Of a DNA stretch of 64,000 bases, positions 12,301 to 24,691 are shown one piece after another (position 1 is the stretch's first letter; each line of letters begins with the position of its first letter). Made by a program: the position numbers and the translations under genes. The notes below the pieces were generated by a model, which was given only the letters and a program-made list of their open reading frames with translations, made no database searches and had not been told where the DNA came from. Source of the DNA: Nymphaea colorata (taxonomy: Eukaryota > Streptophyta > Magnoliopsida > Nymphaeales > Nymphaeaceae); NCBI RefSeq assembly GCF_008831285.2, contig NC_045139.1, forward strand, positions 31,097,706 through 31,161,705, in the 5' to 3' direction.

Positions 12301-12918
12301 GTGGATTTATTGAATGGGCTGAAGTCCATTCGGATCATGCACATTATTAATTACACCCAGTTGAGGGAAGCTAAGGATGAGATCATGTCAGGTAATGATG
12401 TAGCAGGAAAGTTAACCAGAATGAAAATTTTTGATAAAATCCATGATCACAGGACTGAGATAAGAGGTGCTGCTAATATCTGGAGAAGTGGAGCAATTTC
12501 AAGAGCAAATTGGAACCTTTATCTAGCGTTTAATGACAAGTTATTAATGCTAGATAATCTCAAATCACTGCGCATCTGTTTGACCAACCAATGTTCTGTA
12601 TGTGAACTAAAGAAAGAATCAGGGTCTCATCTTTTTTTGGAATGTAAGTCTTCCAAGTCGCTGTGGAACCTTGTGCAAGAAAGGTTTGATGTTGAAGTTT
12701 GAAGGACAGGAAATGTGAAAGAGTTATGGATTTGGTGGTGGGGAGTGAGATTCAAGTCAAAGTGGCTGCTAAAATTTTGGCGTCTACTTCTTTCCATGGC
12801 AATTTGGTACATTTGGAAGCTGAGGAACAAGATGCTTCCTGAGGTTCTGCAAAAGCCATGCAGTGCAAACAGTTTTGGGATGACTGCTGTAATTTGTTCT
12901 GATAGTCTGGTTGAGTAG
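12301..12918 (+). pseudogene. Fossil 3' end of a LINE reverse transcriptase (zinc-binding region)
   Basis: The frame encodes the zinc-binding region found after the reverse transcriptase domain of plant L1-type non-LTR retrotransposons. It shows the spaced Cys pair CSVCELKKESGSHLFLEC (C-x2-C, then H-x4-C) followed by SLWN. An in-frame TGA at 12700-12702 interrupts it; the same frame then continues with ELWIWWWGV and IWYIWKLRN, matching the downstream 'IWxxWkxRN' part of these ORFs. There is no polymerase domain upstream, so this is a 5'-truncated, dead copy. A further open frame at 12968-13150, in another frame, may be more of the same tail but is not recognisable. Any host role is unlikely. 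Confidence 0.75.
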
Positions 12919-15380
12919 TTGTATTAGGCCAGAGCCTCGCCATCATTTATCAAGGTCAGTGGTATGAGTGCAGACGGTGAGAAAGACTTCAGGGAAATTT
13001 ATGTGGGAAGGAAGGGATTTCATTTTACATGTGGTGGAAAAGCTTATTAGTGTGGAAGGCGATGAGAAATTTGCAGCTGGCTATCGAGCTGCGGAGGGCA
13101 ATGTGAGAGGGTCAAGGGCAGGGAGTGGGGCAGCAATCCTGATTACTTGACAACAAAGTTGCAACATTGTTTGCCTAGTGATAAACTATGTCAAGTGAAA
13201 GTGAGTGCTTCTAAATGGCTGTCGCACTCGTGTTGATGTTGGTGCTTTTCCAACACAGCACATTGGTCACACTGAGCTAAAACTGTCCATTTTAAATATG
13301 CACATAACTAAACTATCTTTAATACAAAAACTTTATATGTAAATATGGATAAATAAAGCTAATAAACAATTACATAACTATGCAATAAATTATTTATATA
13401 CATATATACGTATACATCCTCGCCACACCCGCACCAATTTTGTTTTTGAAAAATTGCTGCATTCGCACCCCGCACCACGCACCCATATGACATAGTGTAT
13501 AAATTGCACAGTTGCAGTCTCTTTTTGCGGTTAATTCTTTTTTTGTTGGTGTTCTGTATTTTTTTTTTGCAATAAAAGGAAAGGGACCCATCTCCCAGCG
13601 GATTTGCACCGGAATGTCCAAGAACTCACTCACGTAAAAGTACTGCAGATGTGAAAGGTTCTGAAGCGAAGGATTTTAAACTTCAATTAAAAACTTGATC
13701 ATGGTGTCGACTCGCTCTTATATGTTCAGTTTAAGTCAAGTTCCTTTTTCACTAAGTAATACTTGCACTCAAAAGGCTGACAGAAGAAATTGAGTCCTTT
13801 TCTCCATCAGTTTCCTTCATTACATCTTAAATATAAATCTTGTGTAATGGTAAATAGGCTTCTTCAGAGTGTATCTGATTGTCTTACAGTATGAAGAAGA
13901 TGATCTTTACACTGTACACAGTAAAAGTTTGGCAATCAAACGTAACGGCAGAATTTTTTTTCCTTTTCTCCACGAAAGGAAGACACGCAAAAGAGGAATT
14001 TATTCTCCACGAGATTTTTCTGTCCGTCTTAATTCCTAACAACATCGACACCTTTACCTCTTCTAGAAATGCAGTACTCCATTTGAGTTTAAAATAGTTT
14101 TCTTTCCACGACTTCCAAATGATCAGATGCTTTACCTTCATTATACAGATCTCCTCACCTTGATACATCTGATTGACCCACTTAAATCGTCTCTAATGCA
14201 ATTCCTGCATAGCTTGTAAAAATGCCTTGCAGACGTATCAAGGGCAACGGCAGTGATTTTATCATTTTAACTGGGGGCACAGGCAGAGCTCCAATTGACT
14301 TATCGTCTTATCCTCAGTGAAAATTTTTCTTGTAGCACTCAAAATTGCACCAGGCTGATCGAGGTCATTTCCAATGAGCTCACATTTCCTTTATGCGCTC
14401 ACTGTTTCCAACTATTGCATGAACATAGCTAGTATTCAGAGCTCCTTCCCTTAACCATCTAAAGTTTAGTACTTTATCTCGTTAAATTTTCCTCCTTTCT
14501 TATCTAACTGTTAATCTCCTCATGAATGTCGACCCAGATTCCTGAAGCATTTTTAAGGGACAAGCGGAAAGATTCTTGAATCGTCTGAAACAGAATTCTG
14601 AAGTATGTTAACCGATTTGCTCAATAATCCCCCAAGACATCGAGATTTCTACCTTTTCTTCTTGTAGCTTGCACTAAAATTTGATCGTTGGGCGGCCACC
14701 GGTTTGTATTAGCCATGATTGTTCGTTTGAATAGTAATGTCTGCAAAACAGGTAAATTAAGGACCTGTATTTGCAGAAGCGAGAGACGAATTGATGTCTG
14801 ACAGACAGTAGACTTTGCACCACCGAGGGGGATGATGAGACATGAAACATCGACCCGTTTAATAATGAGTTTGAACCTCATAACCCTTAAAACCAAGTCT
14901 CGCCCTTTTGTTGCCCACAGAATCCTATTTATTTTTCTAAAAAAGTCACATTTTCCGTTGTCCAGCTTTGCCGACGCTTCAATCATGATTACATTTATCA
15001 AATAACTTTTAAACCGCCAAGCGGCAAAACGAACACGCGTGAGCATTATATTTTATACGTAATTGACAAACTAAAATACATGATTATGTGATGTTTCGTT
15101 TGTAATGATCACACATGGTTCGCAGCCGACCGTCAAAGAAACCTCATTACATTACAGTTAAAAAATGGCAAACTTCAAAACTGCCAACGGCAAGAGCTCG
15201 TTCGCAAACAACGGGCGTCTTGGAGCTCTTCACACAGCAACAGCCTGAAACATAAGCGGACGCCGCTTTTCTTTCACCTTTCTTTTCGACCTTTTACTTT
15301 CTTAATGCTTAAGACTGTTCAAAGCTTCTATACATACAATGTAACACACTAAGAACCACAGACATCCATGCACTTGTGTT
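12919..15380. other. Intergenic region and SLK 3' flank, no gene seen
   Basis: The stretch is AT-rich. The open frame on - at 14621-15046 has no domain and no exon-like borders. Up to about 300 bp below 15381 probably belongs to the SLK 3' untranslated region; I cannot place its polyadenylation site. Confidence 0.45.
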
Positions 15381-16505
15381 TCAAGCCTTCCAGCCATAGC
15401 TCATGTCAGCTGGTTCGCCACTAAATATCCCATTTTCAGCAAATTCATGAGAAATATCCGGAACCAGGTCGGGCAGATGGAGGGTCTGAGACACATCCGG
15501 AGAGGACCTTAAATTAAAGGCAGCATTACCTCCAACATTCATCGGATTGCTTGCAGTACTCTTGAAACTATTGCTCCGGCTGGGTATCATACTGATAGCA
15601 TTGTTTGCTAAATTGCTGCTTCCGAACCCTGGCACGTTACCAGAACTACCTCTTGATGCCAAGATCGCTGACCCACTTGTTCCTGGAAAAGCATCGTCGA
15701 CTGCATTTACATTTGTACACTGCATGGGCGAGACCCCACTATTTTGCAATACATTCTGCATCATTTGCTGAAGTACATGGTGCTGTAAAGGCTGATTTTG
15801 TTGGGAAGGCTGGGGTTGTATTGTTTGAAGCAAGTTGGGATTCAGTGATGCTGGCTGAGCTGCAGATGATGAACCAGTGCTCCTCAGGGTCATGTTTTGC
15901 AAGGAAACAGGCACTGAAGATATGGGTCCTTGGAATTGAGATGATTGCGATGGAACTTGATTTGAACTGCCAAATAAAGAGGCATCCTGCGAAAGAACAT
16001 TCGAGTTTGAATTTATAGAACTCTGTCTCAATAGATTCTGGTACCCCGTCAATCCTACTCCAGGCGGGGTTGAGCCACACAACACTCCACTGCCCAGATG
16101 CGTGCTATTCGTGCGGTTGCTCAGACCAGAATTCATAGCCATCATTTTGGCCACAGAGGTTTGATCCGTTGCCAACCCTTGGCCCATCATCTGTTCCATC
16201 TTCAGACCAGAATTCATAGCCATCATTTTGGCCACAGAGGTTTGATCCGTTGCCAACCCCTGACCCATCATCTGTTCCATCTTCAGTTTCTTTGAAGTTG
16301 CAGCATGCCGAGGATAGCTCTTCAAACTTTCTGTAGTTAGCCAAAGAAAGGGAAAAAAAAGTCACATCCACAAAAACGTTTTCTGCATAAATGAGATACG
16401 ACTTGTTTTCTTTCAAAGGGAACATTCAAAGCCATCTGACATGGAAGAATGCCAGGTCATTGATCACATGAATTTTGAAATGATGCTTCAGTAACTCACA
16501 CACAC

Positions 16506-16541
<36 letters not shown>

Positions 16542-19500
16542 CATGAATGGATTGGTTCATTAGCAACACAGAATAGGAACAACAGGTTAGCCCGATATGG
16601 GCATTTTATTAGGGGGACATACTACCTATGCATGCATAAAGCCCACGCACAGAGACAGAGAGGGAGAGAGATTGGTACATTTACTCGACATATGGCTTTA
16701 TATGCATTTTGTAAAAAGGAACCACTTTATAATTGATTTAGCAGAGAAAATATATTAAATCAGACATTTACACAGTTTTTTCTTGATCAATTAAAAAAAA
16801 AAAAACTTCATATCACGTCAAAAACTTGAGAGTCAAGTTCATAATATCTTTTCGAAGCACACCATAGAAACAGCATTTTGCCTATATGTGCCTCCCAAGA
16901 ACCATGCCAGGGCTCCAACTGACAATCCTAAAAAATTACACACTAAAGAATATATATACACACACACCATAATTTTTGCTTGATTTAAGTACTTGGATGC
17001 AGAATGAATAAACTTATTCTGTACAAATTTTCAACGCTTCTGTTCATTTATAGACAACAGCTGACCCATTAAAATTTAAATTGTGGAAAAACATTTTGTT
17101 GTCATATTCTTTCTGCAATGGTTTAACAAAATAAGACCTAAGGAACAACCTTCCCTGTATGTAAGCATAATACAACATTCACTTACAAGGCAACTGACAC
17201 ATTTCCTTTGAAGAACCAATATCTGTTGACCACAACTATTTCCTTTAGCCGCTGCATATGGGGCCACATTAAACCTTTCGAAAACTTTATAAAGAAGGTT
17301 ATCCTGATCAATGACAAAACCTAGGCATTTTAACAGTGATTGCTTTGTGTAAGAAAACATATTCTTAACTGAAGACAATCTATAATTTTATCTCATTGAG
17401 ACTATGAAGGTTTATACTAATAAGTAGGAAGGTACCGACAAAGCAAACTATCTAACTCAACAAGATAATGTGTTCCCATAGAAGACAGTTGTAAACCTTA
17501 AAAATATGCAGACATACACACACCAGACATACATAGAAATGCATGCATTGGAATGAAAAGAAGAGAAAAATGGTAATATCAGCATGGCCACAAGATGTAT
17601 TACTCAAACCAAATTCAGAAACATTCAGAAAAGTCCATTCAGAAGGATCACACCTTGAATCACGTTTTTCAATGAAAAAATGATATTTCAAGTTATTGAA
17701 TTCTCAAACACTGTGGCCACCAATATTTTCAAGCCATCAAAGAACTACTTTTGTGAAAGCTGCAAAATGAAGAAAACACCATGGCAAAAGTGTACATGAA
17801 CCACAGGTAACAAAAGTATAGATAAACCATTTAGGCTGAGATATGCGACACTCCTTATGTTGCCACATCATAAGATGCACCAATACTACCAATGCATTAA
17901 GCATATATTTCACTTTTGGCTTTTGAAATTGAAATTACCAGAAAAACAAAATGCAACAGCAATGAGGAAGCTTACCAATTGGCCCACCCTTGTTCTCCTG
18001 ACAGAAGTCGATCAAATCCTTCATGCTGTTGACAACCTCTGATATCTGTTTGCAGTGACAGTAAGTACAAAAAACTTAAGATGGAAAGAGAAAGAGAGAG
18101 AGAGTTACCTGCAAGCACCGTATGTATCTCTTGGAAAATCCAAAGTCATTGAGTGCCTGTGACTCCAGTACCCTTGCAAGTTGATTTCCTGCTTCCACAA
18201 ACCTAAAAGAATACACCATCTTGAAGTTCTCCCTTCCCTATGAAGTTACATTCAATATACTAAGGATGAATAGATCCCAACACTATTATCACTCACATGT
18301 CACAATTAGTCTGTAAATCCTGAAGTGGAAGCCCTGAAGAACCACTTTCAGATACAGCAGTTTGATATTTCTGTGTAGCCTGTAGTAACTGATGCACCTG
18401 GAAAAGTTGAGAGAGACCAAAGTCAGGAAGCAAGGCGTTCATATGGCCACTGTGCATAAACATGAAATCATAAAACTTTTTACAAAATGACCACCTAAAT
18501 GGACAGGATGATAAAACAATTTGACAAATGTGATTTTCATAGTACTGTGCTTACAAAAACAAAGTTGTAACTACGTTACTCTGATACCTAAGAAGGAAAA
18601 TCAAAAGGCATAGTAAATCAATAACACATCTAATTGGATTTGGCGGTCTAGAAAACCTTGATTTTATTTTAAACAGCATGCTTGCAAGCACAATTTTAAC
18701 AATGCATTTTACCTCTGTCTATGCCATTAAACTGAGTCAATGCGTTGTCCATTGGCCAAGAGCACACCATTCACATTTATATATATACACACACACACAC
18801 ACATGCATGGCATCTTAGGTATAATGTGTGCATAATCACTTAGTAGTTCGTCCAGCATCAACATAACAGTTCTCAAATGCACAAAGATTGCGGACACAAT
18901 CAATATTTTGCCCTCAGATTCAGCTTTCCCAGTTTATGATCATCATCACTTATTTTGTATAAGTTTGTTTCCTTTTCCATTTTAATCTTGTTATCAATTA
19001 CTTTGCCAGTTCAAGTTGATGATCTTGATGTGGGAGGAACTTTTTGTATTATGAATACTTTTAACTTTTCAGAAATCCATAATGTTGTTCTACATAATGT
19101 GTTTGCTAATGGTCTAATTATGTAAACTAAATTGTAATGTCCTATCCTATGCCAAAGTGCACCACCAGGGCCATGCAAACACCACGTGTGTAAACACAGA
19201 CGTGTCCTAGCCCATTTGCCATCCATCCCCACCTAGAACACTCTCACTTGAGTGCACCTCCCTAAACACTCATGAACACATGCACACACTATGCACCCAA
19301 CCGTGCAGGCGTGTACACATACAGCGACACCCCATGAAGACAAGCATGTGTGGATGTACACAGATACACACACCATTCCATGGTCTTCCTCACCTTATCT
19401 GGCTAATCCCAGCAATCTGATGATTCTGATCTGTCTTTATCAATGCTTAAATTTAAAAAGCAATCTAAGATGAAAGCAGCATGTGGATCAAACATATTAC

Positions 19501-22500
19501 TCCAGCTTGTGAAAAATACTGAAATGCATATGAAGCAGAAAACACCAACAAAGGGCAAATAATATTGGACTGACAAGGCTACTATCAAGAACGATAACTG
19601 TTGGGAAGTACTAAGCTTACAAAGACGATGGCTTGAAATATGCACAAAATGTTAAATCATCCATGTGGTCCCACTCAATATGACTGATACAGAGAGAAGA
19701 AGATCCATCTAGAACATAGTGAAGACTGAAGAAGATGAAAGTGGAAGCATTTGGGTGGTAGAACAGTTCAGGACACATATCATTGACCTTTTTTTTTTTT
19801 TGTTATTTTTCCTTTTCTCAGAAACAAATATTGCATCTACGTTTTAAAGGCTTAAAGCTTCAGACTACAGCACTTTACACCTTTACATTCTGACTTATAG
19901 TCCAGTAACCTATAGCACTTGTACAACTTTGCAGCCATTCTTTATGCTTCACGGCTGTTACATGTTTATTTCCAAATTGTATTTATTTTTTTACAACTAG
20001 ATAAAGAGTTGACAATTTGATGTTATCCTACTTTATTACTTTCAGTTATCTTTTCAATTCTAAGATCTGCTATCACTTTTATTCGGTTTCATCTTTAATA
20101 GTTTTATTCAATTTCTTCAATTTAATGAGATCTCCTGAGGGAAAAACCTAGTTAGAAACATCTCAGATGGTTATCAAGATGCAGCAGATGACAAATTTGA
20201 TTAATACAATATACAGTCACATTACGAAACTCCTTGGTCATATCCAGCACATCTTATGTTTAAAATTGTAAATATAGAACCAGAAATGAGAAAACATATT
20301 TCCCTTCATGTGAGAAAAAATGCACACAATTTAACACATTCTTTTTGTTTTCGGTGGAATCACATGATCAAATATTTGCGAGAAAAACTTCACATAATAA
20401 TTTATGTGGTTCATATTGGCATATAAGACATGTTAAACTGTTGATAATAAACCACAAGCAACCCATTTATAGATAATTTGTGTGCTTAGGAGTTCCTAAT
20501 GATTGAATAAATTAAGATTGTACCATTAAGAACAAACTACAAAGTAAGTGAACAACACATTGTTGCTTGAATTGCATGAACAGATGCAATATACGTGAAA
20601 ATGATAAGGAAGCATTGGTACCTGAGGTGTTACTAGTCTACGAAGCAAAAACTCCTCATGACGCCTAGCACAAAATTCCCACGACAATATCTGGAAAAAA
20701 AAAAAAAAGAAAAAAAAAAGAAATCATCACAGGGTAATAGATACAGGATCTGGAGATTGACTAAAAAAGAGTACCATCTTCGATGTTGCTAGCAATCAGA
20801 GTTGTTCCAGTTAAAAGGGTAAAAGAAATTACAGAGCAGGACTTACTTCTAAATAAATATATGACTTTGGAAATTATTCCTTAAAAGATTTAGCATTCAA
20901 AAATAATGAAAACATGAACTTAATATACTATCTAGAAGGTACTTACCTTCATATCAGGACCGAAAACAATGCGAAGACGGCCTTCACGGATGACCCGGAG
21001 CTTTTCATAGACACTCTGTTGGATAGCTTTTGAACACTCCAGCAACATAATCCCAGATGGAAGTCTGTGTTCCTGAGGCATATCCACAAACAACAGCTCA
21101 TCTAGAACACCACTATCAAACTTTATTTTGTTGAGCCTAGGAAGCACCTCAACGGTAGTTTCTGCTCCATATCCAAAAGAAAGTGGTTTCAATGAACCAG
21201 TTATGGACATAGACTTTAAATGGGAAATGAACTCTTTAACACTTGTTCAATCCCAATGAACATCATAGAGGAATGTTTGCAGATATATTATGACATATAA
21301 ACACTCATCAGGAATCAGAAAAATGAGCAAAAGAACCACAAGAGCCATATATACTAACATCCATTTTTACAACAAACGTCAGTACTGTAGTGCCATTGAC
21401 CATATTCACGTAAGAAATATACACACCAGAATAAATATACAACATATTGTCATGCCTTGTCAGAAACCATCTCACATCCCAAAATTGGCCATGGGATTTT
21501 CACAAACCAATCATTCTTCAATTTTCTTCCTTTGCAGACTTTAACCAAGCAAAACAACAATTTTACCAAGCCAACTAGACCTAAGAAACAGGAATTATCA
21601 TTTCCGACCTGTTATGCACCAGTACTGTGCATAAACTGATACTTTACTGATTCACAATGTAAAATAATAATCAGATCTGAACCCCAGTCAACAAATAATA
21701 GTGACACAAATGTCAACTGAATGAAAGGCATTTTAGGGGAGGTCACAAGCCCAAATTTTAGGATGGGCCCATGCGTAGTTCTAGGTGCACAAGGGTAGAT
21801 GATTTTGCCATGTCATGGACCTCTGATGTTACTTTAATGGGATCCAGCAGACCACAGTGCAGGCCTAATTTGAGGGTCAAAGGTTGACTAAAACCAGGTC
21901 TTGCCTCAGCCATACAACCTAGGCCTTGGGTAAGATATGTTTGATCTCCTTTCCTTGAATTAACTGGTTCTTCCAAGAGTAACTCAAGCCTAGAATATGA
22001 AGACCAAAAAATGTGTCTCCATGTGAATTTAGATACTAGAGACTACAAATTTCAAGAAAATACATCTATGCAACTGTCAAGAGCAGAAGAAAATGGTGCA
22101 ACAATATGAAGCCTAAAAGCAGAAGAGAAGAAAATCATAATGGGATCACAGTTCATAGATAGAGTTAGAGCTGGATGTACAAACCAAATCCTTTCCCTGA
22201 TTTAGAACCACAAATCTCACACTGCCATGTGTCCTGAAAATGAACGAAACAGAATATCTAGTGATAACCCAGAACTACACCCTGGTCAAGATGTTTCAAA
22301 CAGAAGCTATATAATTTTTTCAAGAACTAATATATATTGCGAATGTTCAGATATTGAACTAGTACATATAAGTCTAACATGGTAGACAAAATATTCTAAA
22401 GAAACTACAAGATATCAGGACCAAAACACTGACCATTGCTGATTGTGGAAACACACCAAGCGTATTTTGTCCCATATTATCATATGCCGATAAGCACCAC

Positions 22501-23971
22501 CTTTTCTTAGCATGTGGTGCAAAATATTCTGCCACAAATTTTCTCCAGTAAAGAATGTTATTGTCCTGAAGAAGATAAGAGAACCATTAGTAAGCCACTA
22601 GCCATTTAAACAGTAAGTTCTCAAACTTACATACGAAAACTAATCAAAATTCCCAGAGGACGTAACGTTTCTTTAACTGCAAAATCAGCTTCATACATAA
22701 AACTGCAGTAATAGATGATCACGCTTATAATCCTTCACTGAGAAATTCATTTTAGAAACAAATATAATGGGTAACATACAGGTGGTCTTTGGCGTTGATG
22801 AAATATGTATTTCATAAGCCGGAGAGCACAAGCACCACTTTCATATGGTCGCTTCACACCAGATATTTGCGGTATATTTTGCTGTTGCAGGTGATGGTGC
22901 AACTGCTGTGGTTGCTGCTGCTGCTGCTGCAGATGGGTTCGTTGCATTGGTGTCATGCACTGCAGTAACTGCTGCTGGTGTAACTGATGCCGCTGCAGAA
23001 GCCTCTGCTGCTGAAGCATTGCCTGTATGTGAGGGCTAAGCCCCTGTAGTTGAACAGAATCTTGCCGCTGGATCTGAGGTACCAGTCCCGCATCTGATCT
23101 TTGGAGAAACTGTTGAATGAGATGCTGCTGCAGCAGATCATCTTGCCGTGCATCAAGCCTGCACTTCTGGATCTGGTTATGTTGGGCCAGCATGCTTTTG
23201 GGATCCTGATTAAATGCACCAAGCGCCTGTCCAGCAAGCTGCATCATGGATTGCTGGTTGACATAAGGTATCGGATGGTTTCCTGGTTGAGAGATTGCTC
23301 CCGGGACCTGAATCATTGGGGAAACAACCTGGTGCTGAGATAACTGCTGTGTTGTTAGTGAAGTTGCTGAAGAAGCCCTTTGCTGCTGCCTCTGTTGCAA
23401 CTGATGAGAATTCTGTTCTTGTTGGGATTCCATTCTATTAACAGAAGAACCGCTCTGCTGCACGATGGATGATCCTTCCACAATTGAAGATCCGGAGATG
23501 CTTATGTTGCCCGATGAAAATGACATAGGCGAGGCGGGAAGCCGCATGTACGAGTCAGCATTGATGCTGGCACTTCTCTGAAGATGGGCGCCTCCAGATA
23601 GTGCAGAATTGGCATCAGTGACTAATGAGCTGGCTCCAACACTAGGTCCAGAATTTCCTCCGCTGTTCAATACACGGTTCATGTCACCTTCGGCAGGTCC
23701 AGGGTTTCCCCTTCCAGTGCCAACGGTTGACACAGACGAGTTCCCGAAATTAGGGTATACTTGGGAGCTAGCAGCACACTGGACGTGGTCGTCTCCTTGA
23801 AAGAAAATGCCTGAAAAGGATGAAGTTTGTCCTGGACCTCCGGACACCCGAGGCGGAACCGCTGAGGGCACCGCCACCGGCTGCTTGCCGGAATCCAGAT
23901 AGCTATCCAATGCCAGCCTAACTTTCTCTTTTTCAACCCCTAAAAGATTCAATAATTCAACCGAAAGCCTT
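15381..23971 (-). CDS. SLK: SEUSS-LIKE (SLK) transcriptional co-regulator, Lim-binding domain
   Basis: SLK proteins are nuclear adaptors related to animal Ldb1/Chip. They recruit the LEUNIG co-repressor and act in embryo, floral and meristem patterning. Exons in transcript order: about 23971-22780, 22565-22434, 22233-22185, 21161-20947, 20690-20622, 18397-18297, 18202-18109, 18045-17976 and 16330-15381; all junctions are GT-AG and in phase. The N-terminal part has SGIFFQGDD, SVGASSLVTDANSALSGGAH and SYMRLPASPMSFSS, the SLK rather than SEUSS signature. A Gln-rich block (about 22866-23040) precedes the Lim-binding domain, with YWRKFVAEYF, KKRWCLS, WEFCARRHEE and NDFGFSKRYIRCLQISEVV. The end is SYGWKA then TGA. 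The exon from 23971 has no ATG before SGIFF, so the start lies upstream: a possible exon 24623-24568 (ATG at 24621) joins in frame, but its hydrophobic N-terminus is odd. Length would be about 975 residues, longer than most relatives. Confidence 0.93.
16122..16283 (-). repeat. 81-bp in-frame tandem duplication inside the last SLK exon
   Basis: Copies at 16122-16202 and 16203-16283 differ at only two positions, both silent (CAA/CAG for Gln and GGC/GGT for Gly). Each encodes the same 27 residues, containing KMEQMMGQGLATDQT and ending MAMNSGL. Family members I know have this segment once, after the Lim-binding domain. Confidence 0.95.
16496..16541. repeat. Compound (CA)(GT)n(TA)n microsatellite
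   Basis: A CACACACGTGTG palindrome runs into about 13 GT units and then TA units. It lies in the last SLK intron (16331-17975). Confidence 0.9.
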
Positions 23972-24684
23972 CTAGAATGATCATGCAATAAACTAACACC
24001 ACCGCAAAATCGTAGTGCTCCACGAAGAACCACACCAGTCACAAGTATCCCCAAAAGAATTCAGTGTGTTCAATAAAACACATAGAAACCCCCCCAGCTC
24101 AAGCGATCCCTTATACTCAAGCTCGATCACTCTATCCCCACAGCACTGCACATGTACAGTCCATGTCAAGAACCCAAATGTCAAAAAAAGGAAAGAAAAA
24201 ACACAGCAACAGACACACCAGGAAAAGAAGCGGGCCGAAGACAAACCTCAAAAATAACCAACAAGGAGAAGAACAAGACCGACTCACCGAGGCCCTTCTC
24301 AGAAAAGCCCTAAAACAATCAAATATCATCGAAATTCAGCACTAAATGCGCGATCAACGCCCAAATTTCAGAAGAGAAAGGAGGAAAACCTAATTGCCAT
24401 CCAACAAAGGCAACCTAGACGAAATTTCAAATCCAAGAAAAAGAAAGACAAAACAACATTTCGGTTTCCACCCCTAAAAACTGGATCAAAAACGGCCGAT
24501 CGAAGCCTCAACTTTACAAAACAGAATTAGGAAGAAACAAAAGGAGCACCAAGAATTTCGAGTTTACCTCAGTTCCTTCGCAACGAAGAAATGACCTGGT
24601 GAAAAACTAAAACACAAAAACATCAAAATAAGAAGCTTTCCTCCTCCCCGCCGCTGCATTCCCCGCGGCCTCCTCCCCTCGGCC

Positions 24685-24691
24685 CTTTATA
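24685..24691 (-). promoter_or_regulatory. Candidate TATA box of SLK
   Basis: Read on -, the sequence is TATAAAG inside a GC-rich promoter region. Transcription would begin near 24655-24660, so the ATG at 24657-24659 would sit at or outside the 5' end of the transcript. That makes the ATG at 24621-24623, or a start in another exon, the better choice. Confidence 0.4.

Noticed and set aside
14621..15046. 141-codon open frame on the minus strand
   Set aside because: No recognisable domain, no plausible exon borders and composition of random AT-rich DNA.
15547..16425. Open frames on + and in other - frames over the last SLK exon
   Set aside because: They are shadows of the SLK coding frame, including the apparent repeat in the 106-codon frame, which is the 81-bp duplication read out of frame.
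22845..23343. Ala/Val-rich open frames antisense to SLK
   Set aside because: They are complements of the CAG/CAA glutamine codons, not a separate gene.
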